Shown here in pieces: positions 39,699-49,525 of a stretch of DNA of 64,000 bases. A program made the translations under genes and the position numbers. Origin of the DNA: Muribaculaceae bacterium (lineage in GTDB: Bacteria; Bacteroidota; Bacteroidia; Bacteroidales; Muribaculaceae); the NCBI GenBank assembly GCA_022509165.1, contig JAFLTT010000009.1:1-64000 (forward strand), in the 5' to 3' direction. Position 1 is the stretch's first letter. Each line of letters begins with the position of its first letter. A model generated the notes under the pieces. That model ran no database searches. It saw only the letters and a program-made list of their open reading frames with translations, and was not told where the DNA came from.

Positions 39699-40940
39699 AT
39701 GTCTGAAGAAAGTTTAGAAAACAAGAAATATTCTCTCAATAAGCTGAGCAATGGGCTCAGAGTAGTCTGCCACCGCCGTTCCGGTCTTGTCAGTTATATC
39801 GGAATTGTGGTAAATGCTGGAAGCCGGGATGAAAGTCCCGACCACGAAGGTCTGGCCCATTTTGTGGAGCATACCATCTTCAAAGGGACTGACAAGAGAC
39901 GCGACTGGCAGATTTCATCCCGAATGGAAATTGTAGGGGGTGAACTGAATGCTTATACTTCGAAGGAGGAGACAATGATATACACCAATGCTCCGGCCGG
40001 AAATGAAGACCGCGCTCTGGAACTCCTCAGCGACCTGGTGAGCAACAGCCGATTTCCTTCTCCTGAGATAGATAAGGAGCGTGAGGTGATTGTGGAAGAG
40101 ATATACAGCTACCTTGACTCCCCTTCCGAAAGAGTGTATGATGAATACGAGGAGTTGGCTTATAAAGGTTCCGGGTTATCTCATAATATCCTGGGAACGC
40201 CTGAAAGCGTGAGAAAAATTACCGGGGCTGATTGCCGTGGATTCCTCGACCGATTCTATGTGCCTGAGAATATGGTGATATATGCTGTGACACCTCTGGC
40301 AGAAGATGTGATAATGAAAAAGGTGGAAAAATATTTCGGTTTCCTTACCTCCGTCCCGGCTATACACTCCCGTGTCACTCCCGTGTCTTCTCCTATTTTC
40401 AACATAAAGAGAGATAATGGTACTCATCAGGCTCATACAATCATGGGAGTGAGGACATTCGGCAGAACCGATCCACGGCGTTATGCCCTGTTCCTCCTTA
40501 ATAACTACCTTGGCGGACCATGCCTCAACTCTCGGCTCAACCGTGAATTGCGTGAGAAACGTGGTTATGTTTATGCTGTAGACAGCAATGTGGGGCTTTT
40601 GAGCGACACGGGTCTGATGATAATATATTATGGCTGCGATCCCTCCAATGTAGACAAATGCCGTAAAGTAATAGAAAAAGAAGTGGAAACACTGTGCAGC
40701 ACCACTATGAAGGAGGCTGCCATGGAAAGAATGAAAAGACAGTATTGCGGTCAATTGATTTCCTCTACCGATCATATTGAAAATCGTGCCATGTCACTGG
40801 GCAAAAGTGTGCTTTATTACAACTGTGTGAACGATATCACAACCACGGCTTCAAAAATAATGGAAGTGACACCGGCAGAGATGAGAGAAGTAGCAGAATA
40901 TGTATTTACCCCAGGTCTCTCCATGCTTACCCTCACCTGA
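39699..40940 (+). CDS. M16 family zinc metalloprotease
   Basis: DHEGLAHFVEHTIFKGTDKR (HxxEH) and LNAYTSKEETMIYTNA. Confidence 0.93.
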   Translation: MSEESLENKKYSLNKLSNGLRVVCHRRSGLVSYIGIVVNAGSRDESPDHEGLAHFVEHTIFKGTDKRRDWQISSRMEIVGGELNAYTSKEETMIYTNAPAGNEDRALELLSDLVSNSRFPSPEIDKEREVIVEEIYSYLDSPSERVYDEYEELAYKGSGLSHNILGTPESVRKITGADCRGFLDRFYVPENMVIYAVTPLAEDVIMKKVEKYFGFLTSVPAIHSRVTPVSSPIFNIKRDNGTHQAHTIMGVRTFGRTDPRRYALFLLNNYLGGPCLNSRLNRELREKRGYVYAVDSNVGLLSDTGLMIIYYGCDPSNVDKCRKVIEKEVETLCSTTMKEAAMERMKRQYCGQLISSTDHIENRAMSLGKSVLYYNCVNDITTTASKIMEVTPAEMREVAEYVFTPGLSMLTLT

Positions 40941-40949
40941 TAAGGAATT

Positions 40950-41933
40950 ATGAAGATAGGAAACATAGATCTTGGGTACCGACCGGTGATGCTGGCTCCT
41001 ATGGAAGACGTCACCGACCCCTCTTTCCGGCTCATATGTAAGGAACAGGGTGCATCAGTGGTATATACGGAATTTGTTTCCTCAGAGGCTCTTGTAAGAG
41101 ATATCCCCTCAACGGTACGCAAACTTCAAATAAAGGAGGAAGAACGTCCTGTAGCTATTCAGATATACGGACGCGAACCGGAAGCAATGGTTGAGGCGGC
41201 AAAAATTGTAGAAGGGGCACAGCCTGACTTCATCGATATAAATTTCGGATGTCCGGTAAAGAAAGTAGCCGGGAAAGGTGCCGGAGCAGGGATGCTCAGA
41301 GATATACCCAAACTCCTTGAAATCACAAAAAGGGTAGTAGAGGCTGTATCTTTGCCTGTGACGGTGAAGACAAGGCTGGGATGGGACTGCCAGAATAAAA
41401 TCATAGGTGATCTGGCGCCACGGCTTCAAGATTGTGGCATAGCGGCGCTCACAGTACATGGGCGCACCCGTTCACAGATGTATATGGGCGAAGCTGATTG
41501 GGAACCGATTGGAGCTCTTAAGGCTGATTCAAGACTTGAGATCCCGATAATAGGTAATGGCGATATCACCTCTCCCGGAGAGGCTATGGCCGCATTCGAA
41601 AAATATGGAATTGACGGCATAATGGTAGGCCGCGGATCTATCGGGGCTCCCTGGGTATTTCGAGAGATACGCCAGATGCTCGACCTTGGAAAGGAATATG
41701 AAACCCCGGTGTCGTGCAAATTCCAGTTGCTATTGCGTCAGATACGTGAAAGCATTGAAAGCAAAGACGAACGAAGAGGCATACTTCATATCAGGCGCCA
41801 TCTGGCCGCTACTCCTCTGCTGAAGGGTATTCCTGATTTCCGCCCGACACGCATCCGGATGCTCCGTGCAGAAACCCTCGACGATCTCGAAATGATTTTA
41901 GATGAGATACAATCAAAATATTTCCCTATATGA
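40950..41933 (+). CDS. dusB: tRNA-dihydrouridine synthase family protein (DusB-like)
   Basis: VMLAPMEDVTDPSFRLICKEQGA, DINFGCPVKKVAGKGAGAGML, VHGRTRSQMYMGEADW. Confidence 0.92.
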   Translation: MKIGNIDLGYRPVMLAPMEDVTDPSFRLICKEQGASVVYTEFVSSEALVRDIPSTVRKLQIKEEERPVAIQIYGREPEAMVEAAKIVEGAQPDFIDINFGCPVKKVAGKGAGAGMLRDIPKLLEITKRVVEAVSLPVTVKTRLGWDCQNKIIGDLAPRLQDCGIAALTVHGRTRSQMYMGEADWEPIGALKADSRLEIPIIGNGDITSPGEAMAAFEKYGIDGIMVGRGSIGAPWVFREIRQMLDLGKEYETPVSCKFQLLLRQIRESIESKDERRGILHIRRHLAATPLLKGIPDFRPTRIRMLRAETLDDLEMILDEIQSKYFPI

Positions 41934-42760
41934 AAGAAGTTAGACAATTGCTTTTATCTTTCCTTGCTGTGATACCGCTCCTGATGTATGGTGAAACATA
42001 TATTGTGGATGTAGGGCAGTTTGAGAAACTGAAAGTAAATGGAAATATAAGCGTTGTTTACCGCAATCTTCCGGATTCCACAGGTTACGCCCGATACGAG
42101 GCTCCTACCGGTAATGCCGGTATTTTCCTTCTCACGGTTAAAGACGATGGCTCGTTGAAAGTAGAGCCCAGCGACGACAAATGGGGTAATAACGAATTGC
42201 CGGTGATACACGTGTATTCAGATTTTCTTTCTTCTATAGAAAGTTATTCCAATCTTACCGTCGACATAAAGGCCATAGCCCCTTCAGCCTCTCTTCATGT
42301 AAAGCAGGTGGGTAATGGCACCATAAATGTGAATAATATAAAAAGCACCAATGTGTCGGCTTCAATTACTACCGGCAACGGTTCTATTTATCTTACCGGG
42401 AAGTGTGTTAACGCCAATTTCAGTATGGTAGGCACGGGCCTTATTTCAGCCGACCGTCTGCAAGCAGATAATGTGAAATGCAGGATTCTGGGCACCGGAA
42501 GCATAGGTTGCTGGCCTATCGATAATCTTAATGTCTCTGGCCTGGGTTCCACAAAAATTTACTATAAGGGAAAACCTAATATAAAGAAATCGGGAGGTGG
42601 CAAACTTTTTGAATTGCCTGAAAACCCCACTGTATCCCAAGGCGCCGAATTGAAATCCCTTAACCCTGTGATAGAGGAAACACCCTCGGATGAAGAAGGG
42701 GAAGATGCCATATATTGGGAAGAAGAGGACTATAAGACCGTGGTGACCGATGATGACTGA
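41930..42760 (+). CDS. Head GIN domain (DUF2807) protein
   Basis: IVDVGQFEKLKVNGNISVVYR; repeated beta-rich SLHVKQVGNGTINVNNI, ASITTGNGSIYLTGKCVNANFSMVGTG. Confidence 0.75.
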   Translation: MKEVRQLLLSFLAVIPLLMYGETYIVDVGQFEKLKVNGNISVVYRNLPDSTGYARYEAPTGNAGIFLLTVKDDGSLKVEPSDDKWGNNELPVIHVYSDFLSSIESYSNLTVDIKAIAPSASLHVKQVGNGTINVNNIKSTNVSASITTGNGSIYLTGKCVNANFSMVGTGLISADRLQADNVKCRILGTGSIGCWPIDNLNVSGLGSTKIYYKGKPNIKKSGGGKLFELPENPTVSQGAELKSLNPVIEETPSDEEGEDAIYWEEEDYKTVVTDDD

Positions 42761-42762
42761 CT

Positions 42763-44244
42763 ATGACTGATCCTTCAGCCCCTGTCCAACCCTCTTTAAA
42801 GCAAAAAACTGCCGGCACACTTAAATGGAACACGGTAGACCGAATCGCTTCGCAGGTGCTCTACGGGGTAGTAGGCATCGTGCTGGCCAACGAAGTGAGC
42901 CAGGAGGATTTCGGTCTGGTAGGAGCCTTGCTGGTGTTCCAGGCCTTCGCCATTATTTTTGCTGACAGTGGCTTCGGGGCCGCACTGCTTCGCCAGAAAC
43001 ATACTACAGAACAAGACTACTCCACAGTATTTTGGTTCAATCTGCTTGTGAGTGTGGCTATCTATTTTATTTTATGGTTTTGCGCCCCGTTAATAGCTGA
43101 TATTTTCCAGAAAGATACTCGCCTTATCCCTCTTTCGAAAGTGATGTTTATCACTTTTGTGCTGAATGCATTGGCCATAGTGCAGACCAACAGGCTGATG
43201 AAAAAGATGGATGTAAAGATGATAGCAGTTTCTAATGTGATAGCCCAGATGGTGGGGGGAGGATTAGGAATAGGACTGGCATTAGGAGGATGGGGCGCTT
43301 GGGCACTTGTATGGCAGTCCGTATGTCTGGCCGGTGTAAAAACAGGAATATTATGGGCTACTTCCCGATGGTATCCAAGATATTGGATTCATAGAGATTC
43401 TTTCGCTAAAATCTGGAGGATAGGTCTGAGTGTATTTTCATCCTCTATGCTCAATACACTGTTTCTCACAGTCTATTCCTTTGTGATAGGAGCTTTCTAC
43501 TCATTGAAGTCGTTGGGTGTGTATACTCAGGCAGATAAATGGAGCAAAATGGGGAGCGCCTCTCTTTCGCAGATTTTCACCGCCAGTTTTGTGCCCTTGT
43601 TGGCCAAAGTGCAAGACAATCCGGCAGATTTTAAAAGATACATGCAGAGAATAAACCGATTCTCGGCCTTTATCGTATTTCCTATGCTTGCCGGTCTGGC
43701 TATTGTGGGGGAACCATTGTTTCACACTTTTTTTGGTAATAAGTGGGATTCTGCCATACCTCTGTTCCAGATTCTTTGTGTGAGAGGCATCCTGGTGGTA
43801 CTCATATCTTTGTTTGGCAATTATATGTTGGCTTTAGGATATGGGAAGAGACTTTTTTATATCGAAGTGATAAAGGATGTAGCCATTGCCATTGCCATTC
43901 TATCCACAGTATGGTTTGAGTCGGTGGAACTCTTGGTATGGGGTCAGTTATGGGCCTCTATTCTCACGTTTGTAATTGTAATTTATATGGTGGCAAAGGC
44001 TACCGGGTATTCGTTATCATCATTTGCAAATGATTTTTTGCTCTTTGCAGGCATCACCATTCTGATGTGTGTGGCTTGCTGGCTTCTATCTAAGATATAT
44101 CTATCTCCGGTGGTATCACTACTATTGCAGATCACAGGAGGTGCCGTTGTATTTATCGGGGCAGCAAAAATTAGAAAGGCCCCGGAACTTTCCGAAGCCA
44201 TTTCATTTATTTTCAAGAAAACGGTGGCACTCCGCCAGCCATAA
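42763..44244 (+). CDS. Lipopolysaccharide/oligosaccharide flippase (Wzx/MATE-like)
   Basis: KQKTAGTLKWNTVDRIASQVLYGVVGIVLANEVSQEDFGLVGALLVFQAFAIIFADSGFGAALL. Confidence 0.88.
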   Translation: MTDPSAPVQPSLKQKTAGTLKWNTVDRIASQVLYGVVGIVLANEVSQEDFGLVGALLVFQAFAIIFADSGFGAALLRQKHTTEQDYSTVFWFNLLVSVAIYFILWFCAPLIADIFQKDTRLIPLSKVMFITFVLNALAIVQTNRLMKKMDVKMIAVSNVIAQMVGGGLGIGLALGGWGAWALVWQSVCLAGVKTGILWATSRWYPRYWIHRDSFAKIWRIGLSVFSSSMLNTLFLTVYSFVIGAFYSLKSLGVYTQADKWSKMGSASLSQIFTASFVPLLAKVQDNPADFKRYMQRINRFSAFIVFPMLAGLAIVGEPLFHTFFGNKWDSAIPLFQILCVRGILVVLISLFGNYMLALGYGKRLFYIEVIKDVAIAIAILSTVWFESVELLVWGQLWASILTFVIVIYMVAKATGYSLSSFANDFLLFAGITILMCVACWLLSKIYLSPVVSLLLQITGGAVVFIGAAKIRKAPELSEAISFIFKKTVALRQP

Positions 44245-44250
44245 ATCTTT

Positions 44251-45210
44251 TTAAAAATCTTTTTTGAGTGAAATAAGACAAGCCTCCACATTGGTTTTTA
44301 TTCTGTCGGCGAGGTCGGTTTCATCTGCCTTATGGAATTTCTTACCGGTGATATGCTCATAAAGTTCGATATATCTCTCTGAAACACTGTGTATGAATTC
44401 AGGGGTCATTTCGGGCATTTTCTGTCCCTCCTGTCCCATAAATCCATGTTGGATAAGCCACTGGCGTACGAATTCTTTGCTAAGCTGACGCTGAGGCTCT
44501 CCCTTTTCAAATCTTTCCTCATATCCCTCTGAGTAGAAATATCGTGACGAGTCGGGGGTATGGATCTCATCTATCAGAATCACTTTACCGTCACGTATGC
44601 CGAATTCATATTTTGTGTCCACAAGGAGAAGACCTTTCTCTTTGGCCATCTTGGTGCCTAATTCGAAGAGTTTATAAGTATATTCTTCCATCACTTTATA
44701 ATGCTCCTCACTCACGAGGCCCTGGCGGATTATTTCTTCGCGTGATATGTTTTCATCATGTCCCTCAGCTGCCTTTGTGGTTGGAGTAATGATGGGATGC
44801 GGGAATTTTTCATTCTCACGCATACCGTCGGGTAATTTCACACCACAGATTTCTCTTGCACCATTTTTGTACTCTCGCCATGCACTACCCGTAAGATACC
44901 CACGGATAATCATCTCTACGGGTACTCCTTTTGCTTTAAGCCCTACGGTGGCCATTGGATCGGGCACAGCCATCTTCCAGTTTGGGACGATATCGGCCGA
45001 AGCATCAAGAAAGTAAGCCGCTATCTGATTAAGCACCTGTCCTTTATAAGGGATACCTTCAGGCAGGATTACATCGAAGGCTGATATTCTATCTGTTGCC
45101 ACCATCACCATAAGATCGTTGTCGATGGTATATACATCCCTTACTTTGCCATGATACACTGCTGTCTGGCCCGGGAATTTGAAATCTGTTTTAGTTAGCG
45201 TATTAGACAT
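44251..45210 (-). CDS. purC: Phosphoribosylaminoimidazolesuccinocarboxamide synthase
   Basis: [63 protein letters not shown]. Confidence 0.94.
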   Translation of the reverse strand: MSNTLTKTDFKFPGQTAVYHGKVRDVYTIDNDLMVMVATDRISAFDVILPEGIPYKGQVLNQIAAYFLDASADIVPNWKMAVPDPMATVGLKAKGVPVEMIIRGYLTGSAWREYKNGAREICGVKLPDGMRENEKFPHPIITPTTKAAEGHDENISREEIIRQGLVSEEHYKVMEEYTYKLFELGTKMAKEKGLLLVDTKYEFGIRDGKVILIDEIHTPDSSRYFYSEGYEERFEKGEPQRQLSKEFVRQWLIQHGFMGQEGQKMPEMTPEFIHSVSERYIELYEHITGKKFHKADETDLADRIKTNVEACLISLKKDF

Positions 45211-45338
45211 GTTTATTTCGTTTTTCGTTAATCGTTTTTCGTTTACCGCAGGATAATGGTAACTTACTTAGTGTTTATTGTTCAGTGTTTATTGTTTAAG
45301 TCTCTGACTTATTGTTTATTGTTTAAAACTTAATGTTT

Positions 45339-45371
45339 CCAATGATTAAATCCAGGGGATTTAATCATTGG
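45339..45371. repeat. 15-bp perfect inverted repeat with 3-nt loop spanning the stop codon of the 45361-45630 gene
   Basis: CCAATGATTAAATCC-AGG-GGATTTAATCATTGG. Confidence 0.9.
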
Positions 45372-45630
45372 TGAACACATATTCAGCCGCAATGCTTTCG
45401 ATAGCCTCTTCATCGGGCATCCATTTCCCCGGCTCATCAACACTCATTTTCACCAGATCCATTATGGGATAATAGTCACAATTTGGAAGATCATTTTCCG
45501 GATCTGCAATATCCATACTCCAGTCAGTAGTGTTGATTTCCAGCTGAACATCATCGCTATAACCCTCTTCTCCTGCGATATAATCCTCTACAGTCTCTCT
45601 CACTCTTTTCAGAAATTCCTTTTGATTCAT
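45361..45630 (-). CDS. Conserved-looking acidic hypothetical protein (89 aa)
   Basis: Intact ORF between purC and an outer-membrane gene; no motif recognised. Confidence 0.65.
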   Translation of the reverse strand: MNQKEFLKRVRETVEDYIAGEEGYSDDVQLEINTTDWSMDIADPENDLPNCDYYPIMDLVKMSVDEPGKWMPDEEAIESIAAEYVFTND

Positions 45631-45773
45631 TTTTTCTCCGAATTTTGCACAAAATTAATCAATTCCTCCGATATCCCTTCTTTCCTAAATCCATAAAAGT
45701 CTTAACGAATCTGCAGTAAATATGCGTAAATTAGGAGTTCAGGATACAATTTTTAAGAAAAAAGTAACAAAAA

Positions 45774-45805
45774 TTTGCACAATTTAGATAGTTGATGTAA
45801 TTTTG
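45774..45805 (+). promoter_or_regulatory. Bacteroidetes-type promoter TTTG-N20-TAnnTTTG
   Basis: TTTG at 45774 and TAATTTTG at 45798-45805. Confidence 0.65.
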
Positions 45806-45886
45806 CGGCGCATTTGAGAAAAATGCGTGTGTTTTAATTATTCAAACTAACAAAGGTAAAAGTTTAAGGTTCAAATTTAGAAAATT

Positions 45887-46621
45887 ATGAAAAAACTTTT
45901 AGTAGCTGCCCTTATTCTTGGAGGCGCAGCATGTGCAAATGCACAGGAAGATTATGCTCCTAAAGCAGGCAATTTTTCAACTGAACTTCAGTTCAATCCT
46001 TTCGGCAACAGTGGCTCAGTATTTCAGAATGGTAGCAGCATCTCCGACGGCGCTGTATTCTCAGGTACTTATTTCTGCACCGACAATTTCGCTGTAACAT
46101 TCGATTTCGGTTTAGGTGGTACTAATAAGAAAACTGTGCAATATGTAGACCCGACTGCTGATAACCCACAGGAACAGTCCAACACAAAGACCTATAATGG
46201 TACTTTCACTCTTGCTCTCGGTGCTAAATACTATTTCTACAACTACAAGAGAGTAAACCTCTACTGCGGTGCTAAAGTGGCTTACTATCATGATTTCGCA
46301 GGTACTAAGACTGTAGATGTTTACGACCCTGTAACTCAGAAAGATTTAGATTCTTGGACTTGGTCTAACACTGCTAACGGCAAAAATACCGGCAATGGCT
46401 TCGGTATCTACGCTAACACCGGTATCGACTTCTCTATCTACAAAGGTCTTTATGTAGGTGCTGAAATCAATGTTGGTTTCAAAGATACTATCTACAGAGG
46501 TGCTACAGCAAAATCTTTTGCTAATGGTCAGACCACAACTACAAAGACCAAAGTTGGCGGCCACAATCTCGAAGGTGGCTTCGGCGTAACTCCGCTCTTC
46601 CGCGTTGGTTGGACTTTCTAA
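45887..46621 (+). CDS. Outer membrane beta-barrel protein
   Basis: Signal peptide, alternating beta-strand pattern, terminal aromatic (RVGWTF). Confidence 0.8.
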   Translation: MKKLLVAALILGGAACANAQEDYAPKAGNFSTELQFNPFGNSGSVFQNGSSISDGAVFSGTYFCTDNFAVTFDFGLGGTNKKTVQYVDPTADNPQEQSNTKTYNGTFTLALGAKYYFYNYKRVNLYCGAKVAYYHDFAGTKTVDVYDPVTQKDLDSWTWSNTANGKNTGNGFGIYANTGIDFSIYKGLYVGAEINVGFKDTIYRGATAKSFANGQTTTTKTKVGGHNLEGGFGVTPLFRVGWTF

Positions 46622-46641
46622 AAGATTTTACAATATTCTCT

Positions 46642-46678
46642 AAGAGGGTGAGTCAAAAAATTTTGGCTCACCCTTTTA
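46642..46678 (+). terminator. Terminator hairpin after the OMP gene
   Basis: AAGAGGGTGAGTCAAAAAATTTTGGCTCACCCTTTT. Confidence 0.75.
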
Positions 46679-46709
46679 AGATATATATAAATGTACAAGA
46701 GGAAAGGCT

Positions 46710-47894
46710 TTGATGAAGGAATCTGAAAAAGGAAAGTTAAGCCGGATGGAAATTAAGGTGGGTATCAAGACAGCGGGTAGCCCTGTATTGGAAAAAGGAG
46801 AGGGTTACACTCTGGTGAAAAATATGCTCATAGGCGATAGTTTTCATTGGCAGACCATAATTGAAGCTCGGTTGCCGGGGAAGGTAGAGAAGATCGAAAG
46901 CACTCACAACATCAGCCTTATCAACACTCTTCCCATTGAAACTTACCTGGAATGTGTGGTAGGAAGTGAAATGAATCCTAAGGCTCCATTGGAATTCCTC
47001 AAGGCTCATGCCGTAATTTCCAGAAGTTGGGCTCTTGGAAAAATCTTAGAACAACGGAATGAAGTTCCTGTTCTCTCTTACCGTTCAGATGTCAAAGCAG
47101 AGGAATCAATCGTCAGTTTAGATGGAAAACCGGAATCATTGATAGGATGGGAGGATACAGCCTCTCATCATGGCTTTCATGTATGTTCCGACGACCATTG
47201 TCAAAGATATCAAGGCTTGCAGGATATACCGGAAGTTAATCTTCAGTCTATCAGAAGCACAGCAGGAGAGGTGCTCATAAAACCTGATGGCAACATTGTG
47301 GATGCAAGATTCTCAAAATGTTGTGGAGGTGTCACTGAAATTTTCTCCACTTGTTGGCAGACCAAGGAGGAAGAATGTCTGAAGACTTTTGAAGATCCCT
47401 GGTGCAATCTTTCTTCTCTTTCTGTCAACCATCGACGTTTGATCCTTACATCGATCCTGAAAGATTATGACATAGCCACAGAGAATTATGGCTACCGATG
47501 GACTTTCGAAATCAGCAAACAGGAAATTGAGAACAATCTCAAAAGTAGTTTTAGACGGAATGTAGGCAGAATAGAGACTATAGAAGCCATTCATAGAGGC
47601 CCTTCAGGCAGGATAGACCTATTGAGAATCCATGGCTCTCAGGGATGCCTGGATTTAGGCAAAGAACTCTGGATACGACGTTTGTTAAGTCCAACCCATC
47701 TTTACTCCTCAGCCTTTGAGATAGAGGATAAAGGGGATAAGGTAAGACTTACAGGGAGAGGATGGGGCCACGGCGTGGGACTATGCCAGATAGGTGCAGC
47801 CCATATGGCTCTGCAAGGAGTTGATTACCGGGAAATCCTTTCATTTTATTATCCCGGGTCAAGATTGTCCTCCGATCCTTACTGCATCGGATAG
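46710..47894 (+). CDS. SpoIID/LytB domain-containing protein
   Basis: IETYLECVVGSEMNPKAPLEFLKAHAVISRSWAL, GRGWGHGVGLCQIGAAHMALQG. Confidence 0.9.
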   Translation: MMKESEKGKLSRMEIKVGIKTAGSPVLEKGEGYTLVKNMLIGDSFHWQTIIEARLPGKVEKIESTHNISLINTLPIETYLECVVGSEMNPKAPLEFLKAHAVISRSWALGKILEQRNEVPVLSYRSDVKAEESIVSLDGKPESLIGWEDTASHHGFHVCSDDHCQRYQGLQDIPEVNLQSIRSTAGEVLIKPDGNIVDARFSKCCGGVTEIFSTCWQTKEEECLKTFEDPWCNLSSLSVNHRRLILTSILKDYDIATENYGYRWTFEISKQEIENNLKSSFRRNVGRIETIEAIHRGPSGRIDLLRIHGSQGCLDLGKELWIRRLLSPTHLYSSAFEIEDKGDKVRLTGRGWGHGVGLCQIGAAHMALQGVDYREILSFYYPGSRLSSDPYCIG

Positions 47895-48628
47895 ATACGC
47901 ACGTCGATGCCGGAGTTATCCTTATCCAACTTTTCCTTCAGCTGATCTATCGGAGTGTCACTGTAATGATAAGGAATCAGGATTTTAGGCTTAATGGTGA
48001 GGGCAGCCTTTTCAGCCTGGTCTATAGTCATGGTATAGGGCTGGTTAACAGGCAGGAAAGCGAGATCTATATTTTTGATGTCTGCCATTTCAGGGATATC
48101 TTCAGTATCACCGGCTATATAGATTCTTTCACCATCGATATTCAGTATATATCCGTTGCCATTCCCCTTGGGATGGAACTTTTCACGTCCCGGTGTGGTA
48201 TTATATGCCGGTACACTTTCCAGCACAATTCCATCGGCCAGATCAAGAGTCTGATTATTTGCCATTATGGTTCCTTTACCCAATTCTTTTTCAGATGTTG
48301 CATTAAGGATAATCTTGGTGGAAGGTTTTGACAATTCATTGATTGCTACCGGGTCGAGATGATCCCAATGTTCATGGGTCACCAGGATATAGTCGGCCTT
48401 AGGCATATTCTCATAATCTATCTGAGTATCTGCCACCTTGGTCACTGGGTCTACATATATTTCGAGTCCCTTGTATTCCACCGCAAGGGAGGCATGTTTG
48501 AAGAGGGTAATATTGATTTTTTCACCATCTTTTCCGGTGAGAGTCACTACGGGGTATTTGGTCTGAGCGTTCATAGCCATAAAATTTGATATTACAACAA
48601 ACAGTAATGCAAAGGATATCTTCTTCAT
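47879..48628 (-). CDS. MBL fold metallo-hydrolase (L-ascorbate lactonase-like), exported
   Basis: ILVTHEHWDHLDPVAINEL; signal peptide from MKKISFALLF (ATG at 48628). Confidence 0.88.
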   Translation of the reverse strand: MKKISFALLFVVISNFMAMNAQTKYPVVTLTGKDGEKINITLFKHASLAVEYKGLEIYVDPVTKVADTQIDYENMPKADYILVTHEHWDHLDPVAINELSKPSTKIILNATSEKELGKGTIMANNQTLDLADGIVLESVPAYNTTPGREKFHPKGNGNGYILNIDGERIYIAGDTEDIPEMADIKNIDLAFLPVNQPYTMTIDQAEKAALTIKPKILIPYHYSDTPIDQLKEKLDKDNSGIDVRIYPMQ

Positions 48629-48726
48629 GAGGTTAATTAGTTTGAAATACAAATTTAAGGGAAATCCCGATTTATGCCAACCGGGATTACCCATAATTTT
48701 ATCTGACAATCAAATGGTTGCTCTGT

Positions 48727-49401
48727 CTAAAGGTTTTCGAGTGCTTTGAAAAGAGCTTTTCCAAGACTTAAAGCCGACATAGGGTTCTGTCCGGTGATAA
48801 GACGTCCGTCCACAACCACATGATCTGTAAATGGAGCAGTACAATCAAATGTTGCTCCCTTGTCAACTAATGCAGTCTGAAGCATAAAGGGCATATACTT
48901 GGAAGTGCCGTTGGCATCCTCTTCTGCGTTTGTAAAACTGTCTACAGTCTTTCCCTTAATCAGATTGTCGCCATCTTTTAGAATAATATTGAGGATACCG
49001 GCCGGTCCATGACAGACTGCAGATACTATACCCCCGTTTTCATATATGTAAGCTGCAATTTCAGCTAACTTTTTATTCTGAGGGAAATCAAACATAGCGC
49101 CATGTCCTCCTGCATAGAAAATCGCCTTATAGTCTTCCGGTTTCACTTCATCGGGAGTCATCGTAGCCGACATCTGATCCTGCCATTCCGGACTGTCCCA
49201 GAATTTTCTGTTGATTGGATCGTTAAGGTCAAATCCATCTACAGGAGGACGTCCTCCTTGGGGACTTACTACATCAATATCATATTTTTCTCCTAAAACC
49301 GACCAAGGATGAGTCACTTCAGAAAGAAAATATCCGGTCTTTCTTCCACTGTCACCTAATTCTCCATGGCTGGTGACTACAAATAAAATCTTATCTTTCA
49401 T
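48727..49401 (-). CDS. DJ-1/PfpI family type 1 glutamine amidotransferase domain protein
   Basis: VVSPQGGRPPVDG, IFYAGGHGAMFDFP, IVSAVCHGPAGIL. Confidence 0.9.
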   Translation of the reverse strand: MKDKILFVVTSHGELGDSGRKTGYFLSEVTHPWSVLGEKYDIDVVSPQGGRPPVDGFDLNDPINRKFWDSPEWQDQMSATMTPDEVKPEDYKAIFYAGGHGAMFDFPQNKKLAEIAAYIYENGGIVSAVCHGPAGILNIILKDGDNLIKGKTVDSFTNAEEDANGTSKYMPFMLQTALVDKGATFDCTAPFTDHVVVDGRLITGQNPMSALSLGKALFKALENL

Positions 49402-49525
49402 AATCCTTAATTATTTGAGTTTTAAATTATAACCTCTTTTAGAATCCTAAGGTTCAAAAAGATGGCTTTCTTCATGTGTGATTTTGAAAGAGACCCACTC
49501 CATATTAATTTTGCATTATAAAATC

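Noticed and set aside
40176-40775. 199-aa minus-strand ORF opposite the M16 protease
   Set aside because: Antisense to a clear protease with intact active-site motif; no independent evidence
46710-47894. SpoIID-like gene as evidence of sporulation
   Set aside because: SpoIID/LytB domain proteins are widespread in non-sporulating Bacteroidetes; no other sporulation genes here
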